Below are positions 43,959 through 52,757 of a stretch of 64,000 nucleotides of DNA, one piece after another. Source of the DNA: CANLBN01 sp034111645 (GTDB taxonomy: Bacteria > Pseudomonadota > Gammaproteobacteria > Pseudomonadales > Cellvibrionaceae); contig JAWUWW010000022.1 of assembly GCA_034111645.1 (NCBI GenBank), positions 76,270 through 140,269 on the forward strand, given 5' to 3'. A program made the translations under genes and the position numbers. Positions within the stretch are counted from its first letter, which is position 1, and each line of letters begins with the position of its first letter. The notes under the pieces were generated by a model. The model saw only the letters and a list, made by a program, of their open reading frames with translations, was not told the origin of the DNA and made no database searches.

Positions 43959-45071
43959 CTAGTTAACTTTCTCGCTAGGTTCAGGTTTTTTATCGCTGAT
44001 ACTTTTATTTGTTAACAACACTTTAAGAGTTTCGTCGTTACGTTCGACAGCTGTAATGCTTAATGGTGCTCCGGGGCGAACACGCAATGCACCATGAGTA
44101 ATAACCTGATCACCTTCATTAAGCCCAGATAAAATTTCTACAACGCCAAGTTTGCGCGAACCAATTGCTACTTTGCGACGCTCTGAGCTTATTTGATCTG
44201 TATTTGATGTAATCACCAAAACAAAATTATTAGGCCCATTAACTATCACCGACTCTTCTGGGATGACGATAGTTTTACGCGGATTTTTTTGTAAATTTAC
44301 CTGCATTAATAAACCTGGCTTAAGTAAACCTGCTTTATTATCAATCAAAGCACGAACCTGGATTGAACGAGTAGCAACGTCAATACGGCTATTGATGCTA
44401 TATACCTGACCTTCAAATAATTTATCGGGATAAGCTTGAGTAGTTGCTTTAATGACGGTACCCGTTTTCAATGAGGCGATAAAAACCTCTGGGACTGAAA
44501 AGTCTAATTTCATCGTTAAGTCATCATCAATGGTAGTAATCATAGAGCCTGGCTGTGCCAATGCGCCTACACTAATATTACGCTGGCCTAAAACACCATC
44601 ATAGGGTGCTTTTATGACACGTTGGTCTATACGCGATTGGATAGCTGAGATGCGGGCTCTAAATACAGAGGCCTCGCGTTCATTCTCATCAAGTAAAGCA
44701 GCCGATGCTGCACCAATTTTTACTAAGGGAGACAGACGATTAATTTGTAATTGTGATTCTTGCAAAAAAGACTGTTGCTCTGTTAACTCTGCAAGCTCTT
44801 CAGCAATATTCATTTTGACTAAAACCGCGCCTTTTTTAACCCGTTGGTTATCCTCAAATAACACTTCCGTTACTAACTCTGTTACCGATGATGCAAGATC
44901 AACACTTTCATTAGCTTTTAAAGTTCCAATAGACTCAACCTTATCAAAAAAGGCAATCTTTTCGACATCGGCCACAATAACTGGTGTTGGTTTTTGGGGG
45001 TCTTTGGGAGCTTGGGCAAATACTGAGCTGGTGAGAATTATCAACAATAAAAATATGTTCAACCGCTGCAT
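43959..45071 (-). CDS. RND efflux periplasmic adaptor (membrane fusion protein)
   Basis: A 370-residue adaptor with an N-terminal signal peptide (ending Val-Phe-Ala-Gln), followed by barrel-sandwich (lipoyl-like), alpha-hairpin and beta-barrel domains. The recognised segments are KAPYDGVLGQRNISVGA near the end of the lipoyl half and IRVQ-like RSIQVRALIDN in the beta barrel. Absence of a lipobox cysteine suggests it is released or membrane-anchored by its signal segment. It is the first gene of the adaptor-pump operon. Confidence 0.93.
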   Translation of the reverse strand: MQRLNIFLLLIILTSSVFAQAPKDPQKPTPVIVADVEKIAFFDKVESIGTLKANESVDLASSVTELVTEVLFEDNQRVKKGAVLVKMNIAEELAELTEQQSFLQESQLQINRLSPLVKIGAASAALLDENEREASVFRARISAIQSRIDQRVIKAPYDGVLGQRNISVGALAQPGSMITTIDDDLTMKLDFSVPEVFIASLKTGTVIKATTQAYPDKLFEGQVYSINSRIDVATRSIQVRALIDNKAGLLKPGLLMQVNLQKNPRKTIVIPEESVIVNGPNNFVLVITSNTDQISSERRKVAIGSRKLGVVEILSGLNEGDQVITHGALRVRPGAPLSITAVERNDETLKVLLTNKSISDKKPEPSEKVN

Positions 45072-45457
45072 TGGGTCTTCCTGTTATAAATTGATACGAC
45101 TATGAAATATAACTGCTGTAGAGTCATAAAATGACATACTATTATTACAGATATTTTATACGCGACATTAAATAAATATTCTCAAATAATATTCATTATT
45201 AAGATATTTTAACGACTTATAAAAAATTGGGTCCTATAAAATAATTGCGTAAATATAAATTAGATAACCAATAAAAAATCCGTCAAAAAGCTAGTTTCTA
45301 CTTTTGATTAATAACAATTTTGCAACAGAAAAGGACCAGCTATCCGTTACTAATAACGCTGTGCAACGGTCGCTGACACAATCATGGGTTTCAAATTATA
45401 GGTCTGAGCTTATCTAAATACATATTAAGTGATTCGATCAGATTGATCGGCTTGCCA
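45072..45457. other. Intergenic region upstream of the efflux operon
   Basis: A 386-base spacer between the adaptor start and the stop of the antiporter gene, both minus strand. It likely contains the efflux promoter. Visible structure is limited to a small CGTTA-CTAA-TAACG hairpin at 45345-45358. No regulator gene and no clear terminator for the adjacent genes are seen. Confidence 0.4.
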
Positions 45458-46378
45458 CTAAGTCATTGTAAACATGTAGCCTACGTAGGCGATAAGAAAC
45501 AAAGCCCCCGTAATCCTACTAATGCCCTTACCTAAAAATAGAATTGCGAACAATATCGCAGTGACGCAAAGCATTGTCCAACCGTCAATTGTTAAAAAGC
45601 GCTCGGCAACGGGTATCGGGGCAATCAAAGCAGTGACACCCAAAATGCCAAATATGTTGAAAATATTAGAACCAATGACATTGCCTATAGCTATATCTGA
45701 CTGTCGCTTGAGCGCGGCAGTTATTGAGGTCGCCAACTCTGGCAGACTCGTACCTACCGCTACGACTGTTAAGCCAATGATAGCGTTACTCACACCGAAG
45801 TTGGTAGCTACGACAGTCGCGCCGCGCACCAATAAATCAGCGCCAGCCGCTAGAAGTCCCATTCCTCCAGCAAGTAGAACTCCAATCATCAATGCAGTGG
45901 TGCTTTTCACACTTTCTTCAATTTCACCTGCCCCAAGCGCGCGGTCTTGAAAATATGCCAGTGTTAAATAACCCAATAGCGCTACGATCATAACTAGGCC
46001 AAAAACAAAGCTGACTGTACCCGTAAACAACATCGCAACAAGCATTGCCGCTGCAACAAGCATTACTGTCAAATCACGCTTAGAATTACCATTTGTTGGT
46101 GACATTGGGGCAATAACAGCAGCCAAACCAATAATTAGCAAAATATTGGCGATGTTTGAACCTACGACATTTCCCAGCGCAATACCTGGAGCGCTTGCCA
46201 GAGCTGCACGGACTGAGACAAGCAGATCTGGCATAGATGTACCAAAGCCAACAACGGTTAACGAAATCAAAAAAGCGGGTAGACCCAGTTTTGCAGATAG
46301 GGCGATTGCACCCTTGACTAACCAGTCGCCCCCAAAAAACAAACAGACAAGGCCCGCTGCAACAAATATGTATTCCAT
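45458..46378 (-). CDS. Calcium/sodium antiporter (CaCA family, YrbG-like)
   Basis: A 306-residue inner-membrane protein of two inverted-repeat halves. Each has the CaCA signature: GNVVGSNIANILLIIGLAA in the first and GNVIGSNIFNIFGILGVTA in the second, each preceded by GTSMPDL or GTSLPEL, the acidic residue that binds cations. It probably exports calcium against sodium or proton influx. About ten transmembrane helices are expected. It stands alone on the 3' side of the tRNA-Arg locus. Confidence 0.93.
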   Translation of the reverse strand: MEYIFVAAGLVCLFFGGDWLVKGAIALSAKLGLPAFLISLTVVGFGTSMPDLLVSVRAALASAPGIALGNVVGSNIANILLIIGLAAVIAPMSPTNGNSKRDLTVMLVAAAMLVAMLFTGTVSFVFGLVMIVALLGYLTLAYFQDRALGAGEIEESVKSTTALMIGVLLAGGMGLLAAGADLLVRGATVVATNFGVSNAIIGLTVVAVGTSLPELATSITAALKRQSDIAIGNVIGSNIFNIFGILGVTALIAPIPVAERFLTIDGWTMLCVTAILFAILFLGKGISRITGALFLIAYVGYMFTMT

Positions 46379-46726
46379 AATTTTTTCACAATGCTCTTTG
46401 CCCTAATTGACAACGAATAAATGTCCATTTATTTTAACGGCTATATGCGGTCAACTCTATCAATTTACTTGGCTTGAAACTGAGCGAAGGAAACTTTTTG
46501 AGAGACCAATAAAAACCCCTGCCAAAAAGCGAGATTCTTTTATGCTGTATATATACAGTGCACCCAGAGAGATTAACCAGAGCACTTCCCTGTGCTCTGC
46601 CCTGCGGGCGCTATCGCGGTTCAAATTGCTCGACCTACATGGATGTAGGAAATGCAAGTTTTGCAGGAGCAAAAACTTGCCCGGCAATTTGTCGAACTGG
46701 GAATTTTGCGAGAAACTTTTGAGAGG
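46379..46726. other. Non-coding region between antiporter gene and tRNA-Arg
   Basis: Apart from the tRNA relic at 46465-46574, this region holds a GC-richer block around 46575-46640 with a hairpin CCTACATGGATGTAGG near 46630. Open frames at 46407-46766 and 46652-46840 run through the tRNA and repeats and have no protein-like content, so no gene is called. Confidence 0.5.
46465..46574. repeat. Degenerate copy of terminator plus tRNA-Arg 3' end
   Basis: The segment from about 46479 to 46574 resembles 46695-46786: both contain AACTGRG..., a GAGAGRCCAAT segment, a CCAAAAAGCGAG terminator-like part and the exact 17-mer GTGCACCCAGAGAGATT, which is the tRNA-Arg 3' end read on the plus strand. In this copy the terminator stem is broken and the rest of the tRNA is missing, so it is a relic of a former tRNA gene or a tRNA-linked duplication. 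Confidence 0.7.
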
Positions 46727-46767
46727 CCAATTAAAAAAACCCCGCCAAAAAGCGAGGTTTTTTTAAT
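46727..46767 (-). terminator. Terminator of the tRNA-Arg transcript
   Basis: Nearly the whole stretch is an inverted repeat: CCAATT, seven A, CCCCGC against GCGAGG, seven T, AATTGG (outer arm reaching 46770), with a six-base loop. Read on the minus strand the stem CCTCGC/GCGGGG is followed by TTTTTTT, a classic rho-independent terminator that begins right at the tRNA CCA end. Confidence 0.9.
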
Positions 46768-46844
46768 TGGTGCACCCAGAGAGATTCGAACTCCCGACCA
46801 AGTGGTTCGAAGCCACCTACTCTATCCAGCTGAGCTATGAGTGC
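46768..46844 (-). tRNA. tRNA-Arg (anticodon TCG)
   Basis: A 77-base cloverleaf with CCA encoded. The acceptor stem GCACTCA pairs with TGGGTGC, the D stem is GCTC/GAGT, the anticodon stem GGTGG/CCACT encloses loop CTTCGAA with anticodon TCG, and the T arm carries the standard GTTCGAAT. It reads CGA codons. It is downstream of two defective copies and ends in a strong terminator. Confidence 0.95.
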
Positions 46845-46876
46845 AAAACTTTTTACTTACTAATCTCTGAATTAAC

Positions 46877-46945
46877 AATCCCTACCAAGTGGGTCGAAGC
46901 CACCTATTCTAATACAATAAGTCTATCCAGCTGAGCTATGAGTGC
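46877..46945 (-). pseudogene. Defective tRNA-Arg copy 1
   Basis: The first 24 bases equal the 5' end of the intact tRNA, then 15 or so unrelated bases (CTTATTGTATTAGAA) replace one base inside the D-arm junction, then the anticodon arm returns with a mutated loop (CTTCGAC). The T arm and acceptor 3' strand are replaced by AT-rich sequence, so no cloverleaf can form. It is part of a 101-base tandem unit. Confidence 0.85.
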
Positions 46946-46977
46946 AAAACTTTTTACTTACTAATCTCTGAACTAAC

Positions 46978-47046
46978 AATCCCTACCAAGTGGTTCGAAG
47001 CCACCTATTCTAATACAACAAGTCTATCCAGCTGAGCTATGAGTGC
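46978..47046 (-). pseudogene. Defective tRNA-Arg copy 2
   Basis: Exactly one 101-base period upstream of copy 1 and nearly identical to it: 24 bases of tRNA 5' end, a 15-base insertion (CTTGTTGTATTAGAA), then an unmutated anticodon arm with loop CTTCGAA, and loss of the T arm. The same upstream leader (AAAAG-TTTT-like) precedes copy 1 and the intact gene. Confidence 0.85.
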
Positions 47047-47144
47047 AAAGCTTTTACTTATTAATTCTTAATAGCTATAAGACTTATGTTAAACGATCTC
47101 TAACATCTGTGATAGCTATTTATAAAAACTACTGTCAGCTATTT

Positions 47145-49508
47145 CTATTTTGCGTGTTTACCTAAATGTAGCCAAGTATCTAATACCGAATCAGGGTTCA
47201 GCGATACAGAATCAATGCCCTGCTCCATTAGCCATACGGCAAAATCGACATGGTCTGATGGGCCTTGGCCACATATTCCAACATATTTACCTTGTTTTTT
47301 ACATGCGGTAATTGCCATTGATAACAATGCTTTAACCGCGTCGTTACGCTCGTCAAATAAGTGCGCGATTAAACCAGAGTCACGATCAAGACCAAGGGTT
47401 AGCTGTGTTAAATCATTGGAGCCAATAGAGAATCCATCAAAGTATTCTAAAAACTGTTCTGCTAGTAGCGCATTTGAGGGCAACTCGCACATCATAATTA
47501 GTTTTAAGCCATTCTCGCCACGCTTAAGGCCATAACTGGCGAGTAACTCGGTGACTTGTTTTGCTTCATCGACGGTACGTACAAATGGAATCATAATTTG
47601 TACGTGCTCTAGACCCATCTCTTCACGGACAATTTTTAGCGCCTTACATTCTAGCGCAAAGCATTCGCGAAATGATTCGGAGATATAGCGTGATGCACCG
47701 CGATAACCAATCATTGGATTTTCTTCTTCTGGCTCGTATTGAGTTCCACCAATCAAATGCGCATATTCATTCGATTTGAAGTCAGACATCCGCACAATGA
47801 CGGGCTCAGGAGCAAAAGAGGCCGCAATTGTGGATACACCTTCTACTACTTTCTCGATAAAGTAATCTGTCGGTGAGCTATAGCCCGCAATTTGACGAGT
47901 CACTTGTTCTTTAAGCTCGCCTTTTAATTGGTCGTACTCTAATAAAGCTTTAGGGTGAACCGCAACCATACGATTGATGATAAATTCGAGCCGCGCTAAA
48001 CCCACACCATTATGGGGTAAACTTGCAAACGACATGGCACGATCTGGATTACCAACGTTCATCATAATTTTGAACGGTAATTCCGGCATCTCATCAACTG
48101 CATCTTGGCTAAGTGTAAAATCTAACTCACCTGCGTAGACAAAACCAACATCACCTTCGGCACAAGATACTGTAACAGGGGCACCCATTTTTAATTTCGT
48201 GGTCGCATCACCACAGCCAACAACTGCAGGGATACCTAACTCTCGAGCAATAATAGCTGCGTGACAGGTGCGTCCACCACGATTAGTGACAATCGCACTT
48301 GCACGCTTCATAACAGGTTCCCAATCTGGGTCAGTCATATCCGTCACTAGCACATCACCGTCTTGAACTTGATCCATATTTTTAATGCTGTCGACGATAC
48401 GGACAACACCTTTACCTATGCGCTGACCAATTGATCGGCCTTCACATAAAACCTGGCTACTTTCATTAAGCTTGTAGCGGTCAATCGCATTACCTGTTTC
48501 TTGACTTTTAACAGTCTCGGGACGAGCTTGAACAATATAGATCCCACCGTCATCACCGTCTTTTGCCCATTCGATATCCATTGGGCGGCCATAATGATCT
48601 TCAATAATTAGGGCTTGCCTAGCAAGCTCTTCAGCTTCATTGTCATTAATTGAAAACTGTAACCGCTCGGCCTCATCGACATCAACGGTATCGACTAACT
48701 CGCCAGGAATAGATGAGTAAATCATCTTAATCATTTTACTACCCAAATTACGGCGTAATATCGAGCGCTTACCAGCCTTTAAAGCGGGCTTATAGATATA
48801 AAATTCATCGGGATTAACAGAGCCTTGAACAACAGTCTCACCAAGGCCATAAGAAGAGGTGATAAATACAGCTTCACGAAAACCTGATTCTGTATCGAGG
48901 GTAAACATCACACCGCTAGAGCCTGTTTCGCTAGGGACCATACGCTGAATACCGGCAGATAATGCAACGCCCGCATGCTCAAAACCTTTATGCACACGAT
49001 AACTAATTGCGCGATCGTTAAAAAGGGATGCAAAGACTTCTTTGATAGAGTGCATAACTTGCTCAAAGCCACGCACGTTAAGCATAGTTTCTTGTTGGCC
49101 GGCAAAAGAGGCATCGGGAAGGTCTTCTGCGGTGGCAGATGAACGCACAGCAACTGCTAAGTTTTCATTGCCCGCTTGTAAAGTGATAAAAGCTTCTTTG
49201 ATGGCAGCTTCAAGCGCAGGTTGAAATGGCGTCGCAACTACCCAGCGGCGAATATCTGCTCCCGCTTTGGCAAGCGCATTAACGTCGTTAACATCTAAGG
49301 CTGATAAGGTACTTTGAATGCGATCATTTAAACCACTTTGATCAAGGAATTCTCTAAAGGCATCAGCGGTCGTTGCAAAACCATTAGGAACACTTACGCC
49401 CAACCCTTTTAAATGGCTAATCATTTCGCCGAGGGATGCATTCTTACCACCAACGCGATTTACGTCGTCCATGCCTAAGCCATCGAACCAAAGTACGTAG
49501 TCTGTCAT
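47145..49508 (-). CDS. ppsA: Phosphoenolpyruvate synthase
   Basis: Makes phosphoenolpyruvate from pyruvate and ATP with release of AMP and phosphate, the first step of gluconeogenesis from three-carbon compounds. The 787-residue protein has the ATP-binding domain (residues about 15-340, with VRSSATAEDLPDASFAGQQ), the swivelling phosphohistidine domain with catalytic His416 in GGRTCHAAIIAREL, and the C-terminal PEP/pyruvate barrel ending with the GICGQGPSD motif and catalytic Cys. It is divergent from ppsR, the gene for its regulatory kinase/phosphorylase. The tRNA locus lies about 100 bases downstream. Confidence 0.97.
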   Translation of the reverse strand: MTDYVLWFDGLGMDDVNRVGGKNASLGEMISHLKGLGVSVPNGFATTADAFREFLDQSGLNDRIQSTLSALDVNDVNALAKAGADIRRWVVATPFQPALEAAIKEAFITLQAGNENLAVAVRSSATAEDLPDASFAGQQETMLNVRGFEQVMHSIKEVFASLFNDRAISYRVHKGFEHAGVALSAGIQRMVPSETGSSGVMFTLDTESGFREAVFITSSYGLGETVVQGSVNPDEFYIYKPALKAGKRSILRRNLGSKMIKMIYSSIPGELVDTVDVDEAERLQFSINDNEAEELARQALIIEDHYGRPMDIEWAKDGDDGGIYIVQARPETVKSQETGNAIDRYKLNESSQVLCEGRSIGQRIGKGVVRIVDSIKNMDQVQDGDVLVTDMTDPDWEPVMKRASAIVTNRGGRTCHAAIIARELGIPAVVGCGDATTKLKMGAPVTVSCAEGDVGFVYAGELDFTLSQDAVDEMPELPFKIMMNVGNPDRAMSFASLPHNGVGLARLEFIINRMVAVHPKALLEYDQLKGELKEQVTRQIAGYSSPTDYFIEKVVEGVSTIAASFAPEPVIVRMSDFKSNEYAHLIGGTQYEPEEENPMIGYRGASRYISESFRECFALECKALKIVREEMGLEHVQIMIPFVRTVDEAKQVTELLASYGLKRGENGLKLIMMCELPSNALLAEQFLEYFDGFSIGSNDLTQLTLGLDRDSGLIAHLFDERNDAVKALLSMAITACKKQGKYVGICGQGPSDHVDFAVWLMEQGIDSVSLNPDSVLDTWLHLGKHAK

Positions 49509-49795
49509 TGTCTTGCCTTTTATATTTTAATAATTAGTTTAATAAGCCGTTTAAAAATTAGTTAATCAATAAACTTTATGTATCTGTATCAACATTCTTA
49601 TTAGTAACTTTATCTGCAAGATGGCACGCCACCAAGGTTAAGCAGACATATTCTCAAGCCGCGCATTATATAGAATTACCACAAATAGTGTAGTGCGATG
49701 AGCATAATAGTCGGGTAATATCTTATTAATAACTATCAGGCATGTTAAAACTCCTTGATTTTAATGATATTTTTCTTTTAGGGTAGATTTCTTCT

Positions 49796-50617
49796 ATGAA
49801 CAACAAAGCTTTCTTTATTTCTGATGGCACCGGTATTACCGCAGAGTCGTTGGGACACAGTTTATTGTCGCGTTTTAGCAATGCTCATCTCGATCAAATC
49901 ACCCTACCTTTTATCAATACAGAGGAGCGCGCGCATCAAGCTGTTCAGCGTATTAATGACGCAGCTACTGAGACCGGTGCAAAACCTATCGTACTCATTA
50001 GCATTGTATCTAGCGATCATCGTAAAATCATCAAGCAAGCCAATGGCTTAATTTTAGATATGTTCGAAGCGTTTCTAGCGCCGATGGAAGCATTACTTGG
50101 CTGCAAGGCAGATGAGCGCTCAGGCTCAGCATTTGCTATGAGTCATGCCAATTACCACCAACGTATTGTAGCGGTAAATTTTGCGCTCGATAACGATGAT
50201 GGCGGTAAGACTAAAAATTATGAGCATGCAGATGTTATCATCATCGGCCTAAGTCGCAGTGGCAAAACTCCTACCTGCCTATATTTAGGCATGCAATTTG
50301 GTATATCAGCGGCTAACTTTCCAATAACGGAAGAAGATCTCGATGACTCATCCTTACCTAAGGTGTTACAACCCTATCGCGAAAAATTATTTGGTTTATT
50401 AATCGATCCAAAACGTCTCGCCAGTATTCGTGAAGAGCGCTACGCCAATTCACGTTATGCATCAATGAAGCAATGTGAATTTGAAACACGGCAATATAAA
50501 GCGGTATTAGAGCGTCATAAAATTCCGCACCTAGATTCAACACACTTATCGATTGAAGAATTATCGACACGTATCATGGATCGCGTTGGTATTGAGCGAA
50601 GAACAAGTGGCGGCTAG
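49796..50617 (+). CDS. ppsR: PEP synthase regulatory protein (kinase/pyrophosphorylase)
   Basis: Bifunctional DUF299 protein that inactivates PEP synthase by ADP-dependent phosphorylation of a threonine near the catalytic histidine and reactivates it with phosphate. The 273-residue product begins FFISDGTGITAESLG and has the P-loop IGLSRSGKTPTCLYL at about residues 150-165. Length and order match the family. Its divergent position next to ppsA is the standard arrangement and confirms the assignment. Confidence 0.96.
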   Translation: MNNKAFFISDGTGITAESLGHSLLSRFSNAHLDQITLPFINTEERAHQAVQRINDAATETGAKPIVLISIVSSDHRKIIKQANGLILDMFEAFLAPMEALLGCKADERSGSAFAMSHANYHQRIVAVNFALDNDDGGKTKNYEHADVIIIGLSRSGKTPTCLYLGMQFGISAANFPITEEDLDDSSLPKVLQPYREKLFGLLIDPKRLASIREERYANSRYASMKQCEFETRQYKAVLERHKIPHLDSTHLSIEELSTRIMDRVGIERRTSGG

Positions 50618-50834
50618 ACGATGACCAATACAAAAACTATGCTTAAAATCATAATAAGATAATTCAATTTTTAATTGGCAATAATTTATTTGTGTAACAA
50701 TTTATGCGAGAAAAAGTTACTCTAGCTAAATAAAAATTTAATAGTTGCTGGTAAATAATAAAGCCTTAAGCTTATTTGATCTTCGCTTAATCAACATTTA
50801 AATTTGAATATATTTTCACTAAAGACTGCGTATT

Positions 50835-51416
50835 TTATTGCTTAAAAATAACAGGAATTTCATTATACAAAATTTGCTCATAGACATATGGATGTATAGC
50901 AACTGTTTTATCGAGTACTGACTTACCGGCTTTATAACGATGCTGCTTGCGAATAAGAATTCGAGCCATACCCGTTAAGCAGCCTAAGTGCTGGTCATCA
51001 AATTCAAGTACTTTTTCACAATCTGTCAAAGATCGGCTAAAATCATCTTTTAAAAAATGAACATAACTGCGCTCGGCATAAAGTTGTTCGAAATTAGGAT
51101 ATTGTTCTATCATTCCATCTAAAATTGTTAAGGCTTTATCAAACTCATAGCCACCCCTTGCCCTCATGGCTTGATTTAATCCTTCAGATGCTATTGCATC
51201 CGGCGCTATCATCCAAGTTTGCCACAAGTCTTTAAAGATATTTTTAGAAATTTCTTCATTGGGAGACCGAGATAATAAATCGTAGTATTTATCAAGTGTC
51301 GCGGCTTTATCAAAGCCCTCTTCTGATGGCTTAGATGGACCCCAAGTTGCAGCATAGGCTTGCGTTGTTAAAGATACGCAAATACTAAGTATAAAAGCTA
51401 TCGAAAAATATCTCAT
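50835..51416 (-). CDS. Exported TPR-like protein
   Basis: A 193-residue protein with a clear signal peptide (residues 1-23, ending Ala-Tyr-Ala-Ala) and several TPR-like helix pairs, for example YEFDKALTILDGMIEQYP and FEQLYAERSYVHFLKDDF. It is probably periplasmic. The ATG at 51416 follows a strong GGAGG six bases upstream, so it is preferred over a GTG seven codons earlier. The function is unknown; similar small exported TPR proteins are common in marine gammaproteobacteria. Confidence 0.8.
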   Translation of the reverse strand: MRYFSIAFILSICVSLTTQAYAATWGPSKPSEEGFDKAATLDKYYDLLSRSPNEEISKNIFKDLWQTWMIAPDAIASEGLNQAMRARGGYEFDKALTILDGMIEQYPNFEQLYAERSYVHFLKDDFSRSLTDCEKVLEFDDQHLGCLTGMARILIRKQHRYKAGKSVLDKTVAIHPYVYEQILYNEIPVIFKQ

Positions 51417-51643
51417 GTAAAACCTCCAGTTACGCACTCTTTTTACACCTTGAAGTGTTTCAACAAAATCACTTTAGATATCACTATTCTATTCACATAA
51501 TATTAAAATATAAGTTAAATATAAAGCTATATGTTTAAAATGATAAGCGACATTTAAGTAATAGATCGATTATTTAAAGCTAAAATTAATAAAACTAATG
51601 TTATTATTAGTTCGTATGAAAATGTTTAATTTGATGACTAATT

Positions 51644-52669
51644 ATGAAAATAGCAATTATAGGTGCGGGGATATCGGGTCTTTGCTCAGCTAACCTATTA
51701 GCCAAGCATGGCTTTGAGATCGATATTTTTGAAAAATCACGTGGACTTGGTGGTCGCTTAACGACAAAACGACTCGATTGGGCTCACATTGATATTGGCG
51801 CACAATATTTTACTGCTCGAGATCCACGCTTTATAAAACAAGTTGAGGTATGGCAAAGTCAACAAGCCGCAGCGGTTTGGAACTTTGAACCCTTAAGTGT
51901 CAGTGATGGCAAACTACTTTCTTCTAAAGATACGACTACACGATACGTAGGCACTCCAAGAATGAATAGCATTGTTCATGAATTGAGTCGTGATCTAACC
52001 CTAAAGCTTGCTACTCGTATCAATACTATTAAGTTAGATTCCCAATCATCTGGCGCTCAAACATGGAGTCTGATTGATGAAGCTGGAAAAAAATACCTCA
52101 ATTATGACTGGTTGATTGTCAGCGCACCCGCAGAGCAAGCGCAATATATGCTAGAGCAATCACCATCGGATCTTAGCTCAATTGCACAACAGATTCCTAT
52201 TAATGCACATCGTCCGTGCTGGGCCGTGGCACTCACAACTTACGGATATGTACCCGAAGCTATTCAGGGTGTTTTTGGCGACGATGTTATCTCTTGGGTA
52301 TCGCGTCAGTCGGCAAAACCTGAAAGACCATTACTTAGTGGTGACGATTGTTGGCTGTTACATTTTTCTGATAAATGGTCATCTGAGAACAGTAAAAATA
52401 CAACAAAGGACCTCAAACAAATAGCATTAGACTGGTTAAATAATTACCTAAAGCCCTTGAGAGAGGCAAATGCAGATCCGCTTAAGGCTGGAGATAGTTA
52501 TAAGCACTTTTGGCTTTACGCTAAATTAAACGACGAGCAAACATCACTAAAGCCTATAGTTAATGAGCACAATAAATTAGCAGTGATTGGTGATTGGTGT
52601 TTTGGCGGCCGTGTAGAAGGAGCCTATTTGTCAGCGCTTGATGTGGTTGATTTTTTATCAAAAAAATAA
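51644..52669 (+). CDS. FAD-dependent amine oxidase-like (renalase-type) oxidoreductase
   Basis: A 341-residue flavoprotein starting with the Rossmann motif IGAGISGLCSANLL (residues 5-18), then FEKSRGLGGRLTTKR, a signature of the bacterial renalase/NAD(P)-FAD oxidoreductase family. The C-terminal GDWCFGGRVEGAYLSA closes the FAD site. Bacterial relatives oxidise isomeric dihydro-NAD(P) forms or unknown amines; which of these applies is not visible. It converges with uvrB behind a terminator. Confidence 0.88.
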   Translation: MKIAIIGAGISGLCSANLLAKHGFEIDIFEKSRGLGGRLTTKRLDWAHIDIGAQYFTARDPRFIKQVEVWQSQQAAAVWNFEPLSVSDGKLLSSKDTTTRYVGTPRMNSIVHELSRDLTLKLATRINTIKLDSQSSGAQTWSLIDEAGKKYLNYDWLIVSAPAEQAQYMLEQSPSDLSSIAQQIPINAHRPCWAVALTTYGYVPEAIQGVFGDDVISWVSRQSAKPERPLLSGDDCWLLHFSDKWSSENSKNTTKDLKQIALDWLNNYLKPLREANADPLKAGDSYKHFWLYAKLNDEQTSLKPIVNEHNKLAVIGDWCFGGRVEGAYLSALDVVDFLSKK

Positions 52670-52682
52670 TTTACGTAGAAAC

Positions 52683-52721
52683 AGAATCAGCTAGTAACGC
52701 TAGCTGATTCTAGTCATTTTT
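52683..52721 (+). terminator. Terminator of the renalase-like gene
   Basis: AGAATCAGCTAG and CTAGCTGATTCT make a perfect 12-base stem with a 5-base loop, followed by AGTCATTTTTAG. It lies 14 bases after the stop codon and 37 bases before the convergent uvrB stop. Confidence 0.9.
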
Positions 52722-52757
52722 AGGCAACGATAAATATAAAAATTGAAACCTTATGCC

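Noticed and set aside
45458..46378. Horizontal transfer of the Ca2+/Na+ antiporter because of higher GC and tRNA neighbour
   Set aside because: Sampled stretches of the efflux pump, ppsA and uvrB have similarly raised GC, so composition does not set this gene apart, and no integrase or flanking repeat is seen.
46546..46559. CTGTATATATACAG palindrome resembling a LexA box
   Set aside because: The spacer between CTG and CAG is eight bases, while LexA boxes need ten. It lies in the tRNA relic region away from any SOS gene.
46407..46840. Open frames of 119 and 62 codons across the tRNA-Arg region
   Set aside because: They read through the tRNA, its terminator and the tRNA relics, and their protein sequences only reflect repeats. 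Not genes.
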